A model generated the notes under the pieces. That model had not been told where the DNA came from, searched no databases, and saw only the letters and a program-made list of their open reading frames with translations. The position numbers were made by a program, and so were the translations under genes. This document shows positions 5,680 through 11,267 of a stretch of DNA of 11,267 bases, one piece after another. The DNA is taken from assembly GCF_958445495.1 (NCBI RefSeq), contig NZ_CAUCSQ010000084.1, positions 1 through 11,267 on the forward strand. Reading direction: 5' to 3'. Each line of letters begins with the position of its first letter. Positions within the stretch are counted from its first letter, which is position 1. The stretch is from an uncultured Bacteroides sp. GTDB lineage: Bacteria > Bacteroidota > Bacteroidia > Bacteroidales > Bacteroidaceae.

Positions 5680-7809
5680 CTATTTCCACGCTTCCTGCTG
5701 CTCCAGATTGTCGTTCATCAGCAGTTCATCTGAAGGTATAGGCTCTAAGTAATATTTGTCGAGCCATCCTCTGCCTGCGACTATGGGGTCTTGATAATAA
5801 TAGAGATGTCCGCAATTGCCCCTGCTTGCCAATTCCGATTGTGTACACTCCTGTTTTGTATCTGGATTGAGGATGGAAGTCATTCCCGTCGGATTTCCGT
5901 TGAAAGGCGCGGTAGCATCATCCAAATAGATACCGTATGCCTGTTTGTTGACAAAATAATCGGCTTTCTTCCAACGGCGCACATCTTCCCATGAGAAACT
6001 TTCTCCCATCAGCTCTATCAGACGTTCCCGGCGGATTTCCCACAGGACAGGATCCACACTCATGTCACGATCCGGATCAAAATCATTGTCTATATCGCTG
6101 ACTGTCATTTTACCTACCTCGGCACGTTCGCGCAACTTGTTGATGGTGAGGTCGGCTACAGACTGGTCGAACTGGCTCAGCTCATACATGGCTTCGGCAT
6201 AATTGAGCATGACCTCTTCAATCTTGAATACCGGTTTGTCGGCAACTTCCATGGGATTGTTCTGATCCTGCTTGTCCCACATGGCATGATGTTTCCAGAC
6301 AAAATAACCGCTCTTTCCACGCTGGAATGCACTTCCGCTATAAATGAGTTGGGTACCGTTTGCCGCTGCATTGTCATCTACAAATCCGGAAAGTGATACA
6401 TTGGGCACATTCCTTAGCACATTACCTGCCCAATTGCTGGAAGGAAGCGCCTTGTGGTAGGGAATCTGGTGATATCCTATATTCCAGCTCGGTATGGTGT
6501 AGATACCTGTCTCTTCATCATAAATGCCACGTGGAGCAAACTGGTTGATATACTCCATCCACGCTCCGTTGTTCGAATCATCAGGTTTGTAGGAGTTTGA
6601 ACCTCCGCTCTGGATTACATGGTAAGGAGGCATGACTGTTTGCCATAGGCGCGGATCGCGCATACGGAACGTGCGGTACACGTTGCAGTTGGCATAATCA
6701 TATTCGGGGCCTTCACTGTAGGTCTTGCTGGCGGGATTGTATTCATAATGTTTCACATTTTGGTTATGAATGGGGAGTCCGTCTTTGGTCAGGTAAAGAT
6801 CCACCGTAGACTGGGGCATTTCCAGACATGCCGAAGCGATATGCTCAAAATGTCCCAAACGATGCATCTTGAAATTCTCCACATACTTGACGTAAAGCAA
6901 CACTCCCGGCACGTCCTGCAAGTCTTCTGTTGTCCACATTTCTCCCCAACCTTTACCCGGATGGATGTCCTGAGAATTACCGGTATAGAGTGTAGGATAT
7001 TTATTGATTAATTCTTTGGAGACCGTGGCACAGGTATTCAGCAATTGGCTTCCGGTGACATAATTATTGGAAGCACATGCAGATTCATCTACATTATGGT
7101 ATTTGCGCCACGTACCTTCAAAGAGCGCGAAGCGGGACATACATGCCTTTATCACATCGCTGTTGACGGTATTGGGTTCTGCCAATTCATCTTGTATATT
7201 ATTGATGCACCATTCCAGCTCTTTGTAAATCTGGTCGGCTACATAGAGCCGGGAGTCACGTGCCTTGGTCAATTCTTCCGAAGTTTCGATAAGCAGATGA
7301 TCCACATAGATAATATCCCCGTAGTTTATCATTAATCCATAGTGGCAATAGGCACGGAAGAAACGGGCGATTGCTTTCAGATGCAGCCGTTCCTGGTCGG
7401 TACATACAGGGTCATTGATGTGCTCCAACATAATATTGGCACGACGTATCCAGATATAAGGGTTGAGGTAAACTGCACTGCTTGTCGGAATGGTTACCCT
7501 CTGGTCGGCATACGGGTTGGGGATATTACCCACTCCCAGACTGTAATCTGTCAAAATCCCCGAAGAGATGTCACGGGTGGAAGTGCCGTATGCACCACTC
7601 ACCATGCTTGGTCCTTGGAATAAGGTTGCGGTGCTTCCTCCGCTGAAAACTTCATAGAGAGGCAACAGGTAATCTGAACAGGTTGTGAACGAAACAAAGG
7701 CTGTGGCTTCGGTCACTTCGGTCGTCGGGAGGCGTTCCAGGTAAGAGTCATTACACCCTGTCAATCCCAATGCGGCTGTCAATATTATGGTCTGTACTAT
7801 TTTTTTCAT
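5680..7809 (-). CDS. SusD/RagB-family nutrient-binding outer-membrane lipoprotein
   Basis: SusD-family proteins are surface lipoproteins that sit as a lid on the SusC barrel and capture the nutrient before import. The 709-residue protein has a lipoprotein signal peptide with lipobox LTGC, placing the lipidated residue at Cys19. It then shows the usual SusD start (YLERLPTTEVTEATAF) and the TPR-like helical segment IARFFRAYCHYGLMINYGDI, followed by the C-terminal SusD/RagB domain. Near the end, EIRRERLIELMGESFSWEDVRRW is the typical family segment, and the close GWLDKYYLEPIPSDELLMN is equally characteristic. It is longer than starch-binding SusD (about 550 residues), as many members are. The start lies 27 nt after the susC-like gene, so the two are surely co-transcribed. 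The ligand cannot be read from the sequence: no catabolic enzyme is in view. Confidence 0.95.
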   Translation of the reverse strand: MKKIVQTIILTAALGLTGCNDSYLERLPTTEVTEATAFVSFTTCSDYLLPLYEVFSGGSTATLFQGPSMVSGAYGTSTRDISSGILTDYSLGVGNIPNPYADQRVTIPTSSAVYLNPYIWIRRANIMLEHINDPVCTDQERLHLKAIARFFRAYCHYGLMINYGDIIYVDHLLIETSEELTKARDSRLYVADQIYKELEWCINNIQDELAEPNTVNSDVIKACMSRFALFEGTWRKYHNVDESACASNNYVTGSQLLNTCATVSKELINKYPTLYTGNSQDIHPGKGWGEMWTTEDLQDVPGVLLYVKYVENFKMHRLGHFEHIASACLEMPQSTVDLYLTKDGLPIHNQNVKHYEYNPASKTYSEGPEYDYANCNVYRTFRMRDPRLWQTVMPPYHVIQSGGSNSYKPDDSNNGAWMEYINQFAPRGIYDEETGIYTIPSWNIGYHQIPYHKALPSSNWAGNVLRNVPNVSLSGFVDDNAAANGTQLIYSGSAFQRGKSGYFVWKHHAMWDKQDQNNPMEVADKPVFKIEEVMLNYAEAMYELSQFDQSVADLTINKLRERAEVGKMTVSDIDNDFDPDRDMSVDPVLWEIRRERLIELMGESFSWEDVRRWKKADYFVNKQAYGIYLDDATAPFNGNPTGMTSILNPDTKQECTQSELASRGNCGHLYYYQDPIVAGRGWLDKYYLEPIPSDELLMNDNLEQQEAWK

Positions 7810-7836
7810 ATATCTATGTTTTAATAAGATGAATAA

Positions 7837-10800
7837 TTAGAATGAAATGTTCGCGCCAAACGAAATCGTGCGGTAGAGCGGGTAGCCCCAACTCAGTGTT
7901 TCCGGGTCAATGCCGGACGGCAGGGAAGTGAAGGTAGCCAGGTTTTCGGCACTCAAGAATACACGCAACTGTTTGACCATAATCTTATTCAGCCACTGTT
8001 TGGGGAATGAATAGGAGAGTGTTACGTTTTTGATACGCATATATGCAGAGCTGCTCAACATGTGGTCATTGTTGCGACGGTTAGAACCGGAATTAGCCAC
8101 ACTTTGTGTCGAACTTCCCCAAATGCGCGGCAATTTGGCGTTCGGATTGGCGGCAACCATATAATTGGGATCATTCGGGTCGGTGCTTATCGGAGTCCAG
8201 TAATCAGTGGTTCCTTCGAATATCGGTGAGAAGGCGACATCACTGCTCATGAACGTATAGAACAACTGGTTATTATTGAAATAGTCACGCTTGCCCACGC
8301 CTTGCAACATGACGCTTAAATCAAAGCCTGCATAGTTGACACCGAGATTGATGCCGTATTGAAAACGGGGTGAGCTGTTACCTATCACTACCTGGTCACC
8401 CGGGTTGTTTACGGTGTTCTTTCCGCTATTGATGGAGTTGACATCATCTCCGCTGTAATCTCCGTCACGCAGGTTTTTGAACTTGTAGTCACCCGGACGC
8501 GGACTGTATCCTTGCAGGGAGGCCACGCCGTCTTTGAGCGTCCAGGTGGAAAGGTCTGCAAAATCATCCACCGTATAGAAGCCGTCGTAAAGGTATCCCC
8601 AGATTTCACCGACTTTTTTCCCTTCGTACAAATAGGAAAGGCTCTTGTCTTCATTGAAGTTCAGGGAGGTTATTTCCGACTGATAGTCCCACAGGTTGAA
8701 ACCGATGTTGTAGCCTACTTTCGGACCAATGTTGCCACGCCATGCCAACTGGACTTCCCAACCTCTTGTCCGCATCTTACCTACATTCTGGTTCGGGGCG
8801 CTTGTGCCCAACACACCGGGTAGGGCCACACTTTGCGAAAGGATGTCTTTCGTATCGCGCTGATACCACTCGAAAAGTCCTGTCAAACGGTTATTAAAGA
8901 GTGAGAAGTCAAGGCCCACGTTAGTGGTCGTGATAGTTTCCCAGGTAAAATTACTGCTAATCAGTCCGGGGGAACCGATGGAAGTTACATAACCTTCGTC
9001 ATTTCCATTCAGCCATATCGTGGCTTGGGTGTTCAGTTCCATGGTGGCAATGTAGTCATAATAGCCGGCGGAAGCCTGGTTTCCAATGGAACCGTAAGAG
9101 AAACGCGGCTTGATTTGGTCTATCACTTTGCGTGTACCTTTCATGAATTTTTCTTCCGCCAAATTCCATGCTACTGAGAATGACGGGAAAAATGCAAACC
9201 GCGAGTCGGTGGGGAATTTGGAAGATCCGTCATAGCGGCCGTTCACCTCCAACAGGTACTTTCCTTTATAGTCGTAATTAAAACGGAAGAACCCGCTGCG
9301 GATGGCAAAGCTTTTATACTCGTCGGTGGTAGTGACTTTACCTTGTGCTCCGCTCATGGAAGGGATTTCCACCAATGCCTGTTCCTCTGCTGACGTATTA
9401 TAGTATTTGTAATCATAATCTTCCTGTGAATAGCCTGCCATCAATGAGAAATGGTGGTCCTGAAGCAGGTTATACTTGTAGGTGGCATAAGCGTTGTAAG
9501 CGTTACGGGCATCATAGAAATGACGGGCCACGTAATAGTCTTTGCCCGATGGTATGTTCGATACGCCTTCCTGTATGTCACTGGCCTGCCATTTCCCGGA
9601 ATAGTACGTATAGTCGGTGGTCTGTTTCTGGTAGGTATATTCAAAGACTGCTTCCAGCCCTTTCACCGGGCGGAAGATGGATTTCAGGAAGAAACGAGGT
9701 GTGTCAATCGTTGTGTGTCGTGTATTACTGTTCTCGATAATAGCCCGAGGGGTCTTGATGATGTTGCCGTCCGGATCAAGCCCGTCAGGAAGGAAATTGT
9801 GAAGGCGGGTTGAATACATCCAGCCACTCTCGTCATTCAGGTATTGGCGTTTCTGCTGTGAATAATTCACTGTGGCTTCTTGCGTGTACCAATCGGTAAC
9901 ATCTGCTGAAACCATTCCGTTGAACGTCATACGGGTATATTTGTCTTTATCATCATAGAGCGGACCGTCTTCTGTATAACGGTTGCCCGACATACGGAAG
10001 CGGATACGATCGGAAGCGCCGCTTACCGTGAAGTTATGAGTTTGCTGGAAACCGGTTTCCAGCATTCGGTCATAAATGCTTTTTTCTTTCAGATAATAGC
10101 GTTTTCCGTCTTCATTGGCTACCAAGATGCCGGTATCTTCATAAAACGTACCAAGACTGGAAAGGGCGGAAGGATTGGTCTTGTAGACGTTCAAATACTC
10201 AAGCCAGGAATCGATATTCTGGTTGTTTCCGCCGGCATAAGTATTGCCCAGGGTTTCCTTGTAGATGGGAAAGAAAGTTTCCATACCCACCTGTTTGGGC
10301 GTATTAATCGCACTGATGAAACCGAAATTGTTGTTATAGGTCACTGTGACCTTCTCCTGTTTATTGGGGCGTTTGGTTGTAATCAGCACTACGCCTGCCG
10401 CTGCACGCGCACCGTAAATGGCGGCTGAAGAAGCGTCTTTCATTACTGTAACCGATTCGATGTCTTCCGGGTTCAACGCATCGATGTCACCCGGAACGTT
10501 GTCTATCAAAATAAGGGGAGATAACGAACTTGTCCCGTCGGTGCTGTTCGAGAAAGTCGCGGAGCCACGAATCTGTATGCTTTTCCCTGTCTGTCCGGGA
10601 GTGTTGCTTCCACTGGTAATCGTCAGTCCCGGAACTGCTCCCTGCAAGGCTGCGGCTGTATTGGGTTGCGGACGGCTACCCAGTACCTCATCCATCTTTA
10701 CCGAGGAAACCGCACCGGAAAGATTGGATTTCTTCTGTACGCCATAGCCCACTACCACAACTTCATCCAATGCCTGGCTGTCTTCTTCCAATATAACTTT

Positions 10801-11157
10801 TATGGCTGTTCTGCCATTGACTTTTATTTCTTGGGTGGCATAACCGACATAAGAGACTATGATAGAGGCTTTCGGCTGAATTCTCAAGGAGAAGTTGCCG
10901 TCGATATCGGTAATGACACCGTTTGTACTGGAACCTTTTTCCAATACACTGGCCCCGATAACCGGTTCTCCACTCTTGTCAAGAACTGTTCCCTTGACTA
11001 CTATCAACTGTTGATTGATGGTGTTTGCCACCATGATTTCAGAATTGGGAACAGTGTTATACGCAGTTGAAAACTGTACACACATTAACAATCCCATTCC
11101 CATTAATCCACTCCGTAATCCGGACTGGCTAATAGATGAAAAAAATCGTGTATTCAT
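7837..11157 (-). CDS. SusC/RagA-family TonB-dependent outer-membrane transporter
   Basis: This is the TonB-dependent barrel that imports the ligand captured by its SusD partner, powered by TonB-ExbBD. The 1106-residue protein has a signal peptide (about residues 1-32) and then a carboxypeptidase-regulatory-like beta domain (about 52-124, with GTVLDKSGEPVIGASV and SYVGYATQEI). A TonB-box-like DEVVVVGYG (131-139) follows, then a plug domain (about 145-262, with LQGAVPGLTITSG, IQIRGSA and KDASSAAIYGARAAAGVVLI). The long 22-stranded type barrel ends in the terminal aromatic residue Phe that outer-membrane barrels usually have. There is no STN domain before the carboxypeptidase-like domain, so direct anti-sigma signalling is unlikely. 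ATG 11157 is chosen because it gives a proper signal peptide. No frameshift is seen. Its substrate is unknown. Confidence 0.96.
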   Translation of the reverse strand: MNTRFFSSISQSGLRSGLMGMGLLMCVQFSTAYNTVPNSEIMVANTINQQLIVVKGTVLDKSGEPVIGASVLEKGSSTNGVITDIDGNFSLRIQPKASIIVSYVGYATQEIKVNGRTAIKVILEEDSQALDEVVVVGYGVQKKSNLSGAVSSVKMDEVLGSRPQPNTAAALQGAVPGLTITSGSNTPGQTGKSIQIRGSATFSNSTDGTSSLSPLILIDNVPGDIDALNPEDIESVTVMKDASSAAIYGARAAAGVVLITTKRPNKQEKVTVTYNNNFGFISAINTPKQVGMETFFPIYKETLGNTYAGGNNQNIDSWLEYLNVYKTNPSALSSLGTFYEDTGILVANEDGKRYYLKEKSIYDRMLETGFQQTHNFTVSGASDRIRFRMSGNRYTEDGPLYDDKDKYTRMTFNGMVSADVTDWYTQEATVNYSQQKRQYLNDESGWMYSTRLHNFLPDGLDPDGNIIKTPRAIIENSNTRHTTIDTPRFFLKSIFRPVKGLEAVFEYTYQKQTTDYTYYSGKWQASDIQEGVSNIPSGKDYYVARHFYDARNAYNAYATYKYNLLQDHHFSLMAGYSQEDYDYKYYNTSAEEQALVEIPSMSGAQGKVTTTDEYKSFAIRSGFFRFNYDYKGKYLLEVNGRYDGSSKFPTDSRFAFFPSFSVAWNLAEEKFMKGTRKVIDQIKPRFSYGSIGNQASAGYYDYIATMELNTQATIWLNGNDEGYVTSIGSPGLISSNFTWETITTTNVGLDFSLFNNRLTGLFEWYQRDTKDILSQSVALPGVLGTSAPNQNVGKMRTRGWEVQLAWRGNIGPKVGYNIGFNLWDYQSEITSLNFNEDKSLSYLYEGKKVGEIWGYLYDGFYTVDDFADLSTWTLKDGVASLQGYSPRPGDYKFKNLRDGDYSGDDVNSINSGKNTVNNPGDQVVIGNSSPRFQYGINLGVNYAGFDLSVMLQGVGKRDYFNNNQLFYTFMSSDVAFSPIFEGTTDYWTPISTDPNDPNYMVAANPNAKLPRIWGSSTQSVANSGSNRRNNDHMLSSSAYMRIKNVTLSYSFPKQWLNKIMVKQLRVFLSAENLATFTSLPSGIDPETLSWGYPLYRTISFGANISF

Positions 11158-11267
11158 AGTATATTTAAAGTTTTGGATGTTTTTTATTTGGAATATAGAA
11201 AGCGCTATATACCCCTGAAAAACATCTGGTTCAAAAATTATACTACGATACTTCTCTTGATAAGAGA
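11158..11267 (-). promoter_or_regulatory. AT-rich leader/promoter region of the susC-susD operon
   Basis: The 110 bp before the susC-like start are AT-rich and noncoding as far as the window shows. On the - strand TATAATTTTTG (11242-11232) partly resembles the Bacteroides -7 element TAnnTTTG, but I find no exact match and no clear -33 TTTG at the right spacing. An inverted repeat ATATAG/CTATAT (11193-11198 and 11205-11210, loop of 6 with the palindrome AGCGCT overlapping) lies 36-53 nt before the start codon. A second inverted repeat, TCTCTT/AAGAGA with a 3-nt loop, ends the window (11253-11267). Either could be an operator or an RNA hairpin. The exact promoter is not established. Confidence 0.35.

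Noticed and set aside
5448..5741. 97-codon open frame on the + strand in the convergent gap
   Set aside because: It starts inside the stem of the rnf terminator, runs through the other hairpins and overlaps the susD-like 3' end. Its Cys/Arg-rich translation has no family resemblance that I can support.
9451..9813. Open frames on the + strand within the susC-like gene (for example 120 and 131 codons)
   Set aside because: They are antisense to a continuous SusC reading frame, overlap one another and show no domain, leader or start-site support.
7837..11157. TonB-dependent siderophore or vitamin receptor
   Set aside because: The adjacent SusD lipoprotein, the carboxypeptidase-like N-terminal domain and the length above 1000 residues fit the SusC/RagA class and not classical FepA/BtuB-type receptors.

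Overview
The window looks like chromosomal DNA of a Bacteroides or close relative (Bacteroidota). It carries an Rnf operon in the order rnfB-C-D-G-E-A, facing a SusC/SusD outer-membrane nutrient-uptake pair. The SusD has a lipobox and the SusC has the carboxypeptidase-like N-terminal domain and DEVVVVGYG box typical of this phylum. Start sites are mostly AT-rich with weak Shine-Dalgarno sequences.

Region 1 (about 1-5414, + strand) is the rnf operon. rnfB is cut at its 5' end by the window edge; rnfC, rnfD, rnfG, rnfE and rnfA are complete. All six are closely packed: gaps of 24, 5 and 14 nt, one 4-nt ATGA overlap, and 46 nt before rnfA. Together they encode a six-subunit membrane complex that moves electrons between ferredoxin and NAD(H) and couples this to ion pumping. 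RnfB is the ferredoxin-side iron-sulfur subunit, RnfC the NADH/FMN subunit, RnfD and RnfG the covalently flavinylated subunits, and RnfA/RnfE the paired membrane subunits with conserved cysteines. No apbE flavin transferase gene is in the window, so flavinylation must rely on one elsewhere.

Region 2 (5415-5679) is a 265-bp convergent intergenic stretch full of inverted repeats. A strong intrinsic terminator for rnf lies on the + strand at 5446-5501. A long-armed inverted repeat followed by a T-tract on the - strand (5566-5651) probably ends the susCD transcript. A third hairpin lies between them.

Region 3 (5680-11157, - strand) is a two-gene unit, susC-like then susD-like, 27 nt apart. The SusC-like protein has no N-terminal STN signalling domain. 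No glycoside hydrolase, sulfatase, protease or regulator is visible, so the substrate cannot be named. The last 110 bp (11158-11267) is the AT-rich susC leader, with two small palindromes.

I see no RNA genes, mobile elements, CRISPR arrays or broken genes. The least ordinary features are two extra flavinylation-like motifs in the C-terminal tail of RnfG, a repeat-built Ala/Pro/Ser/Thr-rich tail on RnfB, and the dense hairpins between the convergent operons.
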